From CBDFNN01 sp965250215 (GTDB lineage Bacteria > Bacteroidota > Rhodothermia > Rhodothermales > DATKEJ01): 64,000 nt of DNA. The notes under the pieces were generated by a model. The model had not been told where the DNA came from, did no database searches, and saw nothing but the letters and a program-made list of their open reading frames with translations. Position numbers and translations under genes: made by a program. Positions within the stretch are counted from its first letter, which is position 1; every line of letters starts with the position of its first letter. Shown here piece by piece: positions 34,075 to 44,201 of this stretch. The stretch covers positions 2,976,001-3,040,000 of the forward strand of contig CBDFNN010000004.1 in assembly GCA_965250215.1 (NCBI GenBank), read 5' to 3'.

Positions 34075-37000
34075 CTCACCACCCCAATTTTCACTAATTG
34101 ATCCTCCGTAATCCCATCCGATGTCTCGGCAGATATTTTTGCATAGTAGACGCCACGGGCTACATCGGCTTGCCAAAATGCATCTTCTGGCTCGAATGCT
34201 CTTGCCTGAATGGCCTCAAATTCGAATACAATATTTCCTGCAACGTCAATAATTGTGATCTGAACCTCGGCGTCATGTTGCAATTCGAAGCGAATTTGAG
34301 TTCCATCCTTTCTTGCAGGATTTGGCCAGTTGTAATACTCACCTTCAGTGAAAAGGCCTTGAGAGTTTCCATCTGATTCCGTGATAGAATTTTTGACAAA
34401 CGACCAATTGAATGAATTGCCATACAATTGATTCCACGAACTAGAATCTATTCCGGATATTCTCCAAGCATCGAGTTTACCTCCACCACTGAGGGCATAT
34501 AGATGATTGCCATCGAGATAAGGTGTAGCTTTTGACTCTCCTCCTAACGCTAAAACACCTACAATCTCTTCTCGAGCTTCTAGCGAAACCAAATAAATTA
34601 TCCCGTTCAATCCAGTTACCAGAGCTACATCTCCGATTTCTTCGTCCTGTGCGATCAATACTTGGGCGGCTGAGCTAGTTGGTAGCTGCTTTGGAAATCC
34701 ATCTACGAGAGCACCACTCGTGTGGTAAGCATAAAGTGCAGAATCTGCGACGAAAATTGTTTCCAATCTTGAGTCTCTGTCTACATCATGCATAATGGGA
34801 AAAGAGCCTTCGTAGCTATCAAAGCCAACTCTATTAACAGACCCTTCTTGACCCAAGAGATAAAGGAGCTTGTCCACTTTGTCAATAAAGGACATGGTGA
34901 AGCCTCGTGAATCCTCACCAACCACGATTTGAAAATCGTCATCTTCTGCTTGATAGATCCAGCTTTCTCCAAACTCTTGCCCTTCCATTATTACCGCTCC
35001 ACTTCGACCTGCAAGAAATACTTTAGGGCCGTTGGTAGCTAGGCTGACTAAGTCAGACAATGGTGACTTATTGAAAAATATTGTGCCGTTGGCTGCGATG
35101 TTTAGATAGCCATTTCCGTTCTCGTCTTGAATACCCAGATAAAGTCTCTGGCCTGTGTTATCTGGACTCATCAAGTTTCCCACAACTATCTCAGGACGAA
35201 TGCTCGGAATAGTAAAGAACCCGAATGGTCCAGTATCCCTTTCAAGTTGCTCATGAATCCAAACTGCAAACGCAACTTTATTTCCCTGCCAAATTCCAAG
35301 GTTGATGAGCGAAGATCCTTCGAAGGTTTCAAACACAATGGGCTTGTCAGTCAAAGCCTTGAATTCCGTAGTCTCCATACTCCGAACGAAACGTGAGTTC
35401 GTGGAGGCCGAGTATTGATCGAGCGAATCCCCAATTAGTCCAAAACTTGCGAGTAAGGCAGGATTTGTCCGGTCTCTGCCTGGGCTAAAAGCAAGAGCTA
35501 TTCCTTCTCCACTTTGGTCAAAGTCAATGAATCCTTGACTAAAGTCAGGAAGCCTTTCAAATCTTTCATCGCTGACTGCCTTCAGATTGAAACTCATTAT
35601 GGGTCCCGATGCTGAGAAATCTGAGATTTCTACAAAACTCGGAGCACCATAATTTGAATCACTGTTCGGGTAGGTAAAAGGACCAAATGTGTTCTCGTAC
35701 AACTGAGTTTCTGTTCCAGATTGGTTTACAGCAAGAACAGGATTTCCTTCGTAGAAATAGTCGAAGGGAGTGCCTCGGTCGAATGCAGCTTGAAATATAC
35801 TGGCGGGTGGGAATCCCAAATCTTGCCCAGAATCAGCTTCCTCCAGATCGATGCCTCTCATCCCTCGATCTACGTTAACTCGATTGTTTGCTAAGCCTTG
35901 GTCTATCTGGTTTTGATCGATATGCCAGATAAGAACTCCACCATTTCTTGTGATGCCGTCGTTTGATTTCCCTCCGGGTAATGCCCAATCATAATCATCA
36001 ATCGCAATTACCACCCCACCTTGAAATGCATCAACGTTAGTAGGAGTAAATCCTTCGCTATCGAGATTAAAAACCTGATTACTGACTTGACCGTCCTTCC
36101 ATATAGAGAGGGTAATGCCATCATCATCGATATCTCTTTGCCGATTTTCGACAAGAAAATATTCGCTGTCGGAAAGAGGAATTCGGACGGAATTCCCTCC
36201 TGCTTCCAGTGATATGTTAGTTTCGCTAGATGGCCAAAAGACTTCTGGCTGAGTCCAGCCCAAAAACTCCTTCGTCCACGCAGATGGTTCAGGCGCGAAA
36301 AGCCCGTTGTAGGCAAAAATGCCAAAGGGGTCCATAAGACCAAAAGGACCGATTGCGCTATTGCCGGTCTCTGTATCGAAAAGATCCGGAACACCAAGAA
36401 AATTAAAGAAGGAAGCAGCAACTAAACCATTAGTCGAAAGCTCGAGAAGAAATCTTTCGTCTGTTATTGAGCTGGATCCCAAGCGAGACTCTGTCTCTGG
36501 AAGGAGAATCGTATTGTCAATTCGGACGCCTTTAAAATTGATGGCCTCGCCATCTAGAAGATGATCAATCAGCGCAGGACCGTAAAAAATTGAGGGAAGA
36601 TCTTCCGGCGTCCGATCGAGTTGTGTCCCTGTCAATTCGACATCTCTTCCCGAACCGGCATGAAATATCACGAATGCTACATCTTCTTGCTGCAATGTAA
36701 AATCGAGAATGTCGAGTCGTTGATCGGCAAGTGTCCAGGCTTCTTTGATCAGGCCTGCTAGTTTCGCCAATTCTTCGTCCGAATCCGAATCCGGGCCAGT
36801 CGGAGAATAATCACCCATCGTTCCTGACACCCTAATTACGGGATCCAATAAACGAAGCTCTAGATTGGCGGCCCCATTCGAAACAGATTCGACATAGTTT
36901 TCAAGAAAGCTTAAGTGTGCTGCAAAATAGTCCTTGTTATGAGGGAGCGGATCTATTTTCGGAATTATCCCATCGTAGATGGCATCTGAAAAAGTGCCAT

Positions 37001-37223
37001 CACCGGAGGTAAATCGACTTGTATCGGGTTGAAACTCCACCATAAGCGCGACAACCTGATAATTAGAGGCCGCCCGAGTATCCGTTGGGAGCGAAAGAGT
37101 TCTGACTTGTGCCTCTGCCGAAGAGAATAGAAGTGAGACAAGAAGTAAACAAAAAAGGCTGTCTCGAAACATCCTTCTTGAGAGCCGATCATTCAGCTCC
37201 GGATGTTCCAAGACAGCCTTCAT
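34071..37223 (-). CDS. M6-like metalloprotease homologue without the zinc motif, with T9SS-like sorting tail
   Basis: A signal peptide ends near SSAEAQ. The next about 350 residues follow M6 (immune inhibitor A-like) peptidases: VVALMVEF, DVAFVIFHAGSGRDVE, GVPDLFDTETGNSAIGPFGLMDP, SAWTKEFLGW and YFLVENRQ. In active members HExxH sits just before the GLPDLYD block. Here that position reads ASFFN (270-274), so both histidines and the glutamate are lost. The rest is beta-rich and propeller-like. The C-terminus (YYNWPNPARKDGTQIRF, VQITIIDVAGN, VYYAKISAE, LVKIGVVR) is a T9SS type A-like sorting domain. ATG at 37223 has AGGA upstream; ATG at 37172 is an alternative. It follows porV by 58 bases. Confidence 0.82.
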   Translation of the reverse strand: MKAVLEHPELNDRLSRRMFRDSLFCLLLVSLLFSSAEAQVRTLSLPTDTRAASNYQVVALMVEFQPDTSRFTSGDGTFSDAIYDGIIPKIDPLPHNKDYFAAHLSFLENYVESVSNGAANLELRLLDPVIRVSGTMGDYSPTGPDSDSDEELAKLAGLIKEAWTLADQRLDILDFTLQQEDVAFVIFHAGSGRDVELTGTQLDRTPEDLPSIFYGPALIDHLLDGEAINFKGVRIDNTILLPETESRLGSSSITDERFLLELSTNGLVAASFFNFLGVPDLFDTETGNSAIGPFGLMDPFGIFAYNGLFAPEPSAWTKEFLGWTQPEVFWPSSETNISLEAGGNSVRIPLSDSEYFLVENRQRDIDDDGITLSIWKDGQVSNQVFNLDSEGFTPTNVDAFQGGVVIAIDDYDWALPGGKSNDGITRNGGVLIWHIDQNQIDQGLANNRVNVDRGMRGIDLEEADSGQDLGFPPASIFQAAFDRGTPFDYFYEGNPVLAVNQSGTETQLYENTFGPFTYPNSDSNYGAPSFVEISDFSASGPIMSFNLKAVSDERFERLPDFSQGFIDFDQSGEGIALAFSPGRDRTNPALLASFGLIGDSLDQYSASTNSRFVRSMETTEFKALTDKPIVFETFEGSSLINLGIWQGNKVAFAVWIHEQLERDTGPFGFFTIPSIRPEIVVGNLMSPDNTGQRLYLGIQDENGNGYLNIAANGTIFFNKSPLSDLVSLATNGPKVFLAGRSGAVIMEGQEFGESWIYQAEDDDFQIVVGEDSRGFTMSFIDKVDKLLYLLGQEGSVNRVGFDSYEGSFPIMHDVDRDSRLETIFVADSALYAYHTSGALVDGFPKQLPTSSAAQVLIAQDEEIGDVALVTGLNGIIYLVSLEAREEIVGVLALGGESKATPYLDGNHLYALSGGGKLDAWRISGIDSSSWNQLYGNSFNWSFVKNSITESDGNSQGLFTEGEYYNWPNPARKDGTQIRFELQHDAEVQITIIDVAGNIVFEFEAIQARAFEPEDAFWQADVARGVYYAKISAETSDGITEDQLVKIGVVR

Positions 37224-37281
37224 ATCTGATTCCTAGTTACGGATAGCAGCCAATTTGAGCCACTTATCCGATCACTATTAA

Positions 37282-38421
37282 TTATTGTCGACCAACCATC
37301 AATGAGAATCTGATGGTATCTGCGAGAGGGTGATTCTGTTCAATTGGATAGATGTAGGAGAAGTCGACACCAATGACGTTGTATCGTATCCCTGCCCCGA
37401 CCGTGAGGAATTTTCTGTTTCCGTTGTACTGACTCTCCCAAAAATAACCGCCTCGAAAAGCGAATAGATCGTTGTACATGTACTCGAATCCTGATCCAAT
37501 GGTCAATAGCTGCAGGAGACTCACGTTTGTGAATTGTCCTTCAGACGCGGCGCCTTCTTGTACAGTTAACCCCTTCCACCCAGAAAACATGGCTTTGTAG
37601 AAAGGTGCGACTCCGGATGAGTCTCGATCTACGAGAAGTTTGTTGAAGTCTTGCGAAAAGGTAAGCCTGTTGTATTCATCGAAGTCCATTGACCAGCTCC
37701 ATCCGAATCGCATATTCATCGGAATCGGATCAGCCTGCTCTGAGTCGGAATACTGAATTGTTGGACCCATATTGGCCAAGTTCGCTCCGAAGGAAACTTG
37801 ACTCGTAATTCCACCCATCTTGAAGTAGCTGGACTTATAAAGTGCTGCAAGGTCTACACCAACGGAGACACCGGCTCTGGTTTCCTGCGCGCTTACCGTT
37901 TGGCCGGGTGCGAGATTTGAATAAATAAATCTAATACCGGTCCCAAGAGAAAGATTGTTATTGACCTTGGCGCCATAAGAACCACCGATCGCCATGTCAT
38001 ATGATCGGAAAGTACCGCAGCTCTGGTTATCCTCAGTTCGGCACTCATGCTCACCAAGGTTTAAATAGGTCACGTGCGCGGCGAAAGTACCCCAATTAGG
38101 AACGTGGTATTTGCCAGCTAGATAGTCATAGAAGAGCCCGGCATCGAACTGTGGTAACCACTGTGAGTGGGTAATCGAACCTTCGTAACCTGTTTGAAAT
38201 CCTAGACCTGCTGGATTCCAGAAAATTGCATTGGCATCTGCTGCTGTTGCAACGTTGGCATTGCCCATAGCTGCCGATCGAGAATCTGGCTCGATTTGCA
38301 AAAATGTGACTGCCGCAGCGCCCACCTGCGAAAATGCATTATTTGGCACAATGCTAAGCGCCAATAGGAAAATAATCGAAGAAGCGAGTATTACTCTCGT
38401 TCTCGAAATCAAATAACTCAT
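37282..38421 (-). CDS. porV: T9SS outer-membrane protein PorV
   Basis: PorV (LptO) is an outer-membrane barrel that carries T9SS cargo from the SprA translocon to the PorU sortase. After a signal peptide (ending NAFSQ) comes the family hallmark AAVTFLQIEPDSRSAAMGNANVA and NAIFWNPAGLGF, then THSQWLPQF and alternating strands to the end with GAGIRYNVIGVDFSYIYPIEQNHPLADTIRFSL. Length of 379 residues is normal. It lies 118 bases downstream of porU on the same strand, the usual porU-porV order. Confidence 0.95.
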   Translation of the reverse strand: MSYLISRTRVILASSIIFLLALSIVPNNAFSQVGAAAVTFLQIEPDSRSAAMGNANVATAADANAIFWNPAGLGFQTGYEGSITHSQWLPQFDAGLFYDYLAGKYHVPNWGTFAAHVTYLNLGEHECRTEDNQSCGTFRSYDMAIGGSYGAKVNNNLSLGTGIRFIYSNLAPGQTVSAQETRAGVSVGVDLAALYKSSYFKMGGITSQVSFGANLANMGPTIQYSDSEQADPIPMNMRFGWSWSMDFDEYNRLTFSQDFNKLLVDRDSSGVAPFYKAMFSGWKGLTVQEGAASEGQFTNVSLLQLLTIGSGFEYMYNDLFAFRGGYFWESQYNGNRKFLTVGAGIRYNVIGVDFSYIYPIEQNHPLADTIRFSLMVGRQ

Positions 38422-38539
38422 CGAAAACCTATATTATTTTTTTCAACTAATGCTTCGTGGCAAATAACTTTTGCCCTGAATTTGTAACTATGCGCTATAG
38501 ACTTTCTTTGCTTGTTATTATTGCCACTAACAGTGACGA

Positions 38540-41500
38540 TTATCTAATCACTGCCAGCCGTTCAATTCTGTCAGCGACCTGACGTTCCCCATCTTTTTCG
38601 ATACTTAGCTCCAATCTGAATAGGTAGACTCCACTCGCTAGAAGATCGCCATCATCATCTAGGCCGTCCCATTCGATTTGATTGTAACCACCCGATAATA
38701 CTCCATCTGGTAGTGCATCAATATCGTCTATCACCTTTATCAGCCTCCCACTGACCGTATATAATAAAAGCCGGACATTTGCCGGAGTTCCAGAACTTTG
38801 ATTGTGTTCGTAGACAAATTTTGTTACCCCACCGGCACTCGGATTTGGATAGGCAAATACATTACCTAATTGCGGCTTTTCATCACCAACCAGAACGTAG
38901 TCTATAAATTCTTCACTCGAATTATTTGCGACATCCCAAACCTTGACAGACAGACTATGCTCGCCAAAGCCTTGGTTTGGCAATCGAAACTGGACTGTCC
39001 CGCTTTCGAAGGATCCTAGATCTCCCTGAAATCTCTCTCCTATATCAACCGCATTTGACTCATCTCCGTCGAGAACCAGAAGCATTTCGTGACCAACTCC
39101 AGTGCCGACCGTGTTTACACCACTTTGATCTCGAATTTTAACAAGTAGTTCTGGTTCACCAGAGACAAGGCCGCCACTCACAAAGGTGGAATCTTCCAAA
39201 AACAATTCAATCTCAGGTCCCCTGCTATCATTTACCGGATTGTTTGAGGTCCCACCAACTATGAAATTTTCAAATACTCCGAGAGCGTCCGATTCTGATG
39301 AACTTGCATAAAGAGAAATCCTACCGGATTCATTTGTGTATCCAATGTCTTTAGGGACAACAAATCGAACTTCGAATTTTCCATTCTGAACCTCTACCCC
39401 ACCCCGATAAATCAAATCTTCCTGCACGGAGTAATTACCGTCACGAATATGACGACGCAAGTCTTCCGGAATTGGGACATCTCTTTTCGAATCAAACACT
39501 TCTATCTGAATTTGACCATTGAATGAAGATTCAACAGTCTCGTCCGGTCTCGTGATATCGCCTTCAAGCCGAACGAGATCGAGAGCCTTCAACTGCAAAC
39601 CGTCTTCCATAGAGGAAATGCCATTGATTGAATTCACGTTCGCCTTTAACTCAGGTAATCCAACTCGCATAGACGGGTCCCCAAGCAAGTTGAACTTTCG
39701 GTTATTGCCTTGAGCCCCGACGTTTGCATTCTTTGTTCTAATCATTACATCACCCAATCTGAGAGCTTGGCCATTTTCATCTCGACCAAGAAGATGTTGG
39801 TTCAGCTCAAGGTTTAGTCCCAAGTTATATTGAGTTTGGCTAGTTGATGTCACTACAATCCTCACTGTCGTAAACATCGCGATAGAACCGCCTCCGTCTT
39901 TGAACAATAGCTTCTCTGCACCACTTTGATTTCGATTTGTATCAAATCTGCCGAAGGTGCATGTGGCTGTGACGAAGATGGTCAAGCGATCTTCATTTTC
40001 GAGATCCTCTATATCTTCAAGCGTAAATATTCGCTCGTCGGCTAGATCTTCAATGCCACCATGCCCGCTATAATTCCAGATGAGTGTTCCGTCTTCGATT
40101 GCATTGACAATGTCTCGCTTAGCATCTGGAATTCTTCGACCGCTAGATGTTGTAACCGTTGGATAGGAGATCGTATAGATCTTCTTCTGACTTATCTCTG
40201 GAAAACTACCAGATACGGCTTCTGCAACTACGTCTGCATTTTGAGTGTGAAGATCTCGATCGTTGTTGGTACCAGCCGGTCCATCATCTGCGACAAAAGT
40301 ATATCTGGTTCGCCATGGGCCGTGGGTTCTAGGATCCTCATACTCCTCGATCTTATTGACTATGAGCCTGGCCTCGTCTAGAGTCTGAGCTGGGATTCTC
40401 CCTACCCCTATGTCCATACGTTCCACACTTGCTCCCGCTTCTCCCGGCCAGCTCCAAATTCCTTCATTGTCATCGAGAATTCCAAAATAGTCGTCACTCG
40501 TGTAGGTTCGACGCTCCTGCATGGACTCGTCCGACTGATATGGAAATATCCAATTTCTATTTAACTCTACGTCGCCCTCCGTAATCGATCTGAAATCGTA
40601 ATGCCCATCACCGAATAAAAGTGCATAGCGGAGAAGATTCGATTCATCATCAGATCTGTCGTATAGAAATTTGAAATAGTCCCGTATCGCACGCATGTCT
40701 GGCACACCACCAGAGAATTCATTGTAAATCTCCTGGATATCAGATACCGTTACTCGAAGGCCTTGTGCCATTCGTCTAGCCGCTAATCTTTCGGCTTGCT
40801 CTCTAAATTCTAGAGGTGTCACTATAATGAGGTCTGGGTAGTCTGCAATGCCGTGCAGATTTTGATTCTGAACAATGGATCCCAGTTCTGAAGGAGGCTG
40901 AATGACGGAAGGTGTAAATGCTACAAATTCTCTTGGGTTAGATTCACCCGAGCTATCAAATTCGATTTTCCACTCCCCGCCACCTGCATCTATCACCTGC
41001 ATGGACAGATAGCTGCCAGGCGAAGAAATATCCCAGACCATTGGTCTTTCCGAAAAGCTTGTCATGTGCATTGCCGTCTCTCCTCTATCGCGAGTCGATG
41101 AGGTAAAACGAAGAAAATCATTTTCAGCCAAGAGCTGTCGTTCGACGAATGCTCTAACATGATCAATCCAAGCTCTTTGCCCTCTTGCAGTTGAAGCCAG
41201 AGCCATTTCTAGTTTGACTCCCGATGGGCCGACTGGGACCGTAAAAGAGCCTTCTGAGGTTCGAGCAACATATCCACTTGAGGTACCGGGGCCAGCAGTT
41301 AGGGTCCTCATAGAAAACACTTCCTGACCCTCGTAATTAAATTTCAGATCTGTAGCTGGATTTGCGGCTACGGCAGCACGAACATTAAAACGAATTGAGT
41401 CTCCCACTATTCCAGAGCTCCCTAAGTCGATTACTGTGCGACTTGGTACTGTCTCATCTATTAATGCCCCCATCCAATCAAGGCCTGATCCATATCCGTC

Positions 41501-42583
41501 TTGTGGAATCAATTCGTTATCGACTTCCACGAAAACTCTTTCACCAAAGGATCTTTGGAGACTGGGTGCTGCAAGTTGAGCTTGATCTTGATTCGGAATC
41601 GAGACTCCCGATCCCCCAGTTACTCGCAGGAAGTAATAGTTTCTTGAGCTGAACAAATTGATGTAGTGCTTCCATTCATTGTTCTGATATTTCCATCCCG
41701 ATGGGCCCGCAGCGTAAAATACTAGGGCATCTCCATTGTCGAACCTGCCATCTTCTCCTCCAAGAAGAAGGCTTTGATTTCTTACGAGATCAGCCGGTCT
41801 AAAAGCTTCATTCCGTGCAGGGAGTGGCGCACCACCATTTCCGAATATTTCAAAATTTCTCGGATCAGCATTTTCCAGGGAGGGATCGATTGAGCTGAGG
41901 TAGTCATTTGTGATTTTGTAAACCCCCTCTTGAGTGATGGGAATTTTTATCCAAGTTCCGTTTGCCAAAACGCTCTCGTCGACGGAGAGATGTGGATTCT
42001 CTTGAAACTGAGCCCCAGTAGCTAATCTGAAATCTGGCGAAGCCCTCCGGACGTAGTCGACTCTAACCAACACGTTCCGATATCGTCTTACAGATCCGTT
42101 CTGGTCTAATCGCAAAAAATTTGCTACCACGTTTATTGTAGCCTTCTTGCGAGAGATACCTAATCCACTTGCCCTAACAAGATCTAGATTCTCCCAATCC
42201 GACATACTCGACTGTAGAGACTCGTCTAAGTCAATCTCATCGTATTCAGAACTTATTATTCGGAGTCGAGGTTGGGCCGCAACCGGCAACTGGACTGTAT
42301 GAGAATACTCTTGGATCCCTTGTGTGAGCCAGGACAGAAGCTGATCAAGGTCCTTGGACGAGACGGCACTATCGGGCTTCATTCCATTTCTCCAGTTGGC
42401 CTCAAATCGAATTGTTAAGCCATCGCGATCCTCATCCAAGATACTGGATTCGAATAGTGCTTTCCTTGCCTTGGAAGTGGGAATGGTTTGCTTCGAATTC
42501 TGGGCGGTTCGCCCCTGTGACCAAACTATATCCAATGGATAAAGAAGGAACAGAAAACACACAAGGAATCGGAAAAGCATCAT
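38540..42583 (-). CDS. porU: T9SS sortase PorU (C25 family)
   Basis: PorU is the surface cysteine peptidase that removes T9SS sorting domains and links cargo to lipid. A signal peptide (about 1-23) is followed by a beta-rich prodomain, then the gingipain-like C25 domain at about residues 580-990. Catalytic histidine is H841 in NYSGHGGIED and the nucleophile is C875 in TATCTFGRFD, a spacing similar to gingipains. The C-terminus (FAYPNPSAGGVTKFVY, NVRLLLYTVSGRLIK, LASGVYLFRL) is sorting-domain-like, as in other PorU proteins, where it is retained. At 1347 residues it is within the range of the family. porV follows. Confidence 0.95.
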   Translation of the reverse strand: MMLFRFLVCFLFLLYPLDIVWSQGRTAQNSKQTIPTSKARKALFESSILDEDRDGLTIRFEANWRNGMKPDSAVSSKDLDQLLSWLTQGIQEYSHTVQLPVAAQPRLRIISSEYDEIDLDESLQSSMSDWENLDLVRASGLGISRKKATINVVANFLRLDQNGSVRRYRNVLVRVDYVRRASPDFRLATGAQFQENPHLSVDESVLANGTWIKIPITQEGVYKITNDYLSSIDPSLENADPRNFEIFGNGGAPLPARNEAFRPADLVRNQSLLLGGEDGRFDNGDALVFYAAGPSGWKYQNNEWKHYINLFSSRNYYFLRVTGGSGVSIPNQDQAQLAAPSLQRSFGERVFVEVDNELIPQDGYGSGLDWMGALIDETVPSRTVIDLGSSGIVGDSIRFNVRAAVAANPATDLKFNYEGQEVFSMRTLTAGPGTSSGYVARTSEGSFTVPVGPSGVKLEMALASTARGQRAWIDHVRAFVERQLLAENDFLRFTSSTRDRGETAMHMTSFSERPMVWDISSPGSYLSMQVIDAGGGEWKIEFDSSGESNPREFVAFTPSVIQPPSELGSIVQNQNLHGIADYPDLIIVTPLEFREQAERLAARRMAQGLRVTVSDIQEIYNEFSGGVPDMRAIRDYFKFLYDRSDDESNLLRYALLFGDGHYDFRSITEGDVELNRNWIFPYQSDESMQERRTYTSDDYFGILDDNEGIWSWPGEAGASVERMDIGVGRIPAQTLDEARLIVNKIEEYEDPRTHGPWRTRYTFVADDGPAGTNNDRDLHTQNADVVAEAVSGSFPEISQKKIYTISYPTVTTSSGRRIPDAKRDIVNAIEDGTLIWNYSGHGGIEDLADERIFTLEDIEDLENEDRLTIFVTATCTFGRFDTNRNQSGAEKLLFKDGGGSIAMFTTVRIVVTSTSQTQYNLGLNLELNQHLLGRDENGQALRLGDVMIRTKNANVGAQGNNRKFNLLGDPSMRVGLPELKANVNSINGISSMEDGLQLKALDLVRLEGDITRPDETVESSFNGQIQIEVFDSKRDVPIPEDLRRHIRDGNYSVQEDLIYRGGVEVQNGKFEVRFVVPKDIGYTNESGRISLYASSSESDALGVFENFIVGGTSNNPVNDSRGPEIELFLEDSTFVSGGLVSGEPELLVKIRDQSGVNTVGTGVGHEMLLVLDGDESNAVDIGERFQGDLGSFESGTVQFRLPNQGFGEHSLSVKVWDVANNSSEEFIDYVLVGDEKPQLGNVFAYPNPSAGGVTKFVYEHNQSSGTPANVRLLLYTVSGRLIKVIDDIDALPDGVLSGGYNQIEWDGLDDDGDLLASGVYLFRLELSIEKDGERQVADRIERLAVIR

Positions 42584-42672
42584 TACAACATTATTGCTCT
42601 AAAACCTTTCAAAGGTCTATTTGAATGAGCAGGATTTTGTATCGATCAGGAGATACGTGTTGTATACTTGTG

Positions 42673-43527
42673 TTAGAGTTCAGACAAAAGTCTCTGGTTG
42701 GTGGCACTAAATCTACCATCCTTTAGTTCCACATCAACTAGTTCTGTATCAGCATCATGCTCTAAGAATATTGACCAAGATTGCGAAGCTGCTTTCGTCA
42801 GAATCGATTCCTTCTCTGAAATTGCCCTCAAAGGGTTGATATCATATGCCATACCCCATACAGGTGAGATATGGTGGGCGGTTGGTACCAAATCAGCTGC
42901 AAAAAGAAGTGTTTTGTCTGGCGACTCAATCTTAATCAATTGTTGCCCTGTAGTATGCCCATTGACAACGACACTCGTAATTCCAGGGAAAATCTCGTCA
43001 TCACCTTCAATCAGCCTAAGACGCGCCTGCTCCTTTAGTGGATTAAGATTCTCCTTAAGAAATGAAGCTTTCTCTCTCGGGTTGGACTTTAGCGCCCAAT
43101 CTAGATGTGACTTTTGAATGATATGTTCTGCCTCGTCAAAGACCAGAGTGAGAGAATCACCCTCTCTTTTTGTCGAGCCCCCGCAGTGGTCAAAATGAAG
43201 ATGGGTCAGAAGTACGTGAGTGACATCGGAAATTGCAAATCCAAGTTGGGAAAGTGAGTTCTCCAAGCTTGAATGCTCATGGTCTAAAGCAAAGTTCTTG
43301 GCGAATTTCTCGGTATACTTGTCGCCTATTCCATTGTCTATTAAGATCAGCGATGACTCGTGTTCAATGAGAAGACATCTCATCGACATAATGATTCTAT
43401 TTGACGGGTCAGGTTTAATCTTCCGCGACCACATCGCCTTAGGTACGACTCCAAACATCGCCCCTCCATCGAGACCGATTCTCCCAGTCTCTACCGAATG
43501 AAGTATATAGCTACCAATTTTATTCAT
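42673..43527 (-). CDS. MBL-fold metallo-hydrolase
   Basis: The metallo-beta-lactamase fold is shown by THLHFDH (H109, H111, D113, H114), a later histidine in VVNGHTTGQQLI and an aspartate in LLFAADLVPTAHH. The N-terminal GGAMFGVVPKAMWSRK block is typical of the subgroup that includes lactonase-like and general hydrolases. No signal peptide is seen, so it acts in the cytoplasm. The substrate cannot be told from sequence. It lies 89 bases upstream of porU on the same strand but has no obvious link with secretion. Confidence 0.88.
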   Translation of the reverse strand: MNKIGSYILHSVETGRIGLDGGAMFGVVPKAMWSRKIKPDPSNRIIMSMRCLLIEHESSLILIDNGIGDKYTEKFAKNFALDHEHSSLENSLSQLGFAISDVTHVLLTHLHFDHCGGSTKREGDSLTLVFDEAEHIIQKSHLDWALKSNPREKASFLKENLNPLKEQARLRLIEGDDEIFPGITSVVVNGHTTGQQLIKIESPDKTLLFAADLVPTAHHISPVWGMAYDINPLRAISEKESILTKAASQSWSIFLEHDADTELVDVELKDGRFSATNQRLLSEL

Positions 43528-43597
43528 TCTTTATCTCTATGTCTATTTGAGTGAAAGTGTCCACTGAAAATTGGAAGACGCATTCCGCAATATTTAA

Positions 43598-43632
43598 AAA
43601 AAGGGTAAACCCAATGCTGGAATACCCTTTTT
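43598..43632 (-). terminator. Intrinsic terminator downstream of the LysM gene
   Basis: AAAAAGGGTA (43598-43607) and TACCCTTTTT (43623-43632) form a perfect 10-bp stem with a 15-base loop. On the minus strand the stem is followed by seven T, so it should end the transcript of the LysM gene (stop at 43737) before the MBL gene. It could also act in the plus direction. Confidence 0.85.
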
Positions 43633-43736
43633 CACTTTTTGTCATCTTGGCAACTCTCTCATTCATCTAAATAGAATTTGAAACTCTATTCCGAACGACA
43701 GAGAAACGAGCTGCGGGATGGTTACAAAGACAATCT

Positions 43737-44117
43737 CTAGGAATTAGGAATTTTAACCTTCTGACCAACTTTAATCATATCTGGGTTATCCAATATGTCT
43801 TTGTTGGCATTGAAAACATCCATGTACTTGGAAACCGAACCTAGGTAGGTTTTTGCAATTGCTCCTAGAGTATCTCCGGATACAACTTCGTGTATAGCAT
43901 AAACACTAGTATCTGCAACTTTAATGTTGGCACTGACATCGTTCGGATGGTTTCCTCCAACCTTCTTGATCTCGTTCCAAAGAAGGTCTTTTTCGTACTG
44001 AGTGTTGACAGTCCCCCCAACTTTCAGTTTTCCGTCTGCTTCTTCGACAGAGCCATCCTTGACACCCAGCTTCTCGCCGAGACTTAGGACTGACTGGTAT
44101 TTTTCTTGTAATCGCAT
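43737..44117 (-). CDS. BON-LysM protein, Kbp/YgaU-like
   Basis: From the ATG at 44117 the protein has 126 residues. The first about 65 look like a BON-type module (KYQSVLSLGEKLGV, LKVGGTVNTQYEKDLLWNEIK). The rest is a LysM domain (IHEVVSGDTLGAIAKTYLGS, NANKDILDNPDMIKVGQKVKIP). E. coli Kbp (YgaU) has the same order and is a potassium-binding cytoplasmic protein; no signal peptide is visible here either. The frame opens further upstream inside a heptad repeat, but those residues are unlikely to be translated. A strong terminator follows the gene. Confidence 0.88.
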   Translation of the reverse strand: MRLQEKYQSVLSLGEKLGVKDGSVEEADGKLKVGGTVNTQYEKDLLWNEIKKVGGNHPNDVSANIKVADTSVYAIHEVVSGDTLGAIAKTYLGSVSKYMDVFNANKDILDNPDMIKVGQKVKIPNS

Positions 44118-44201
44118 GTTTTTGTTTTGGTTAGTGTAGTGTAATAAAATCGTTTGTGGCCGTCTGACCTCCAGGTATTGCTCCGTCCTTGTTCTTGGGA
44201 A

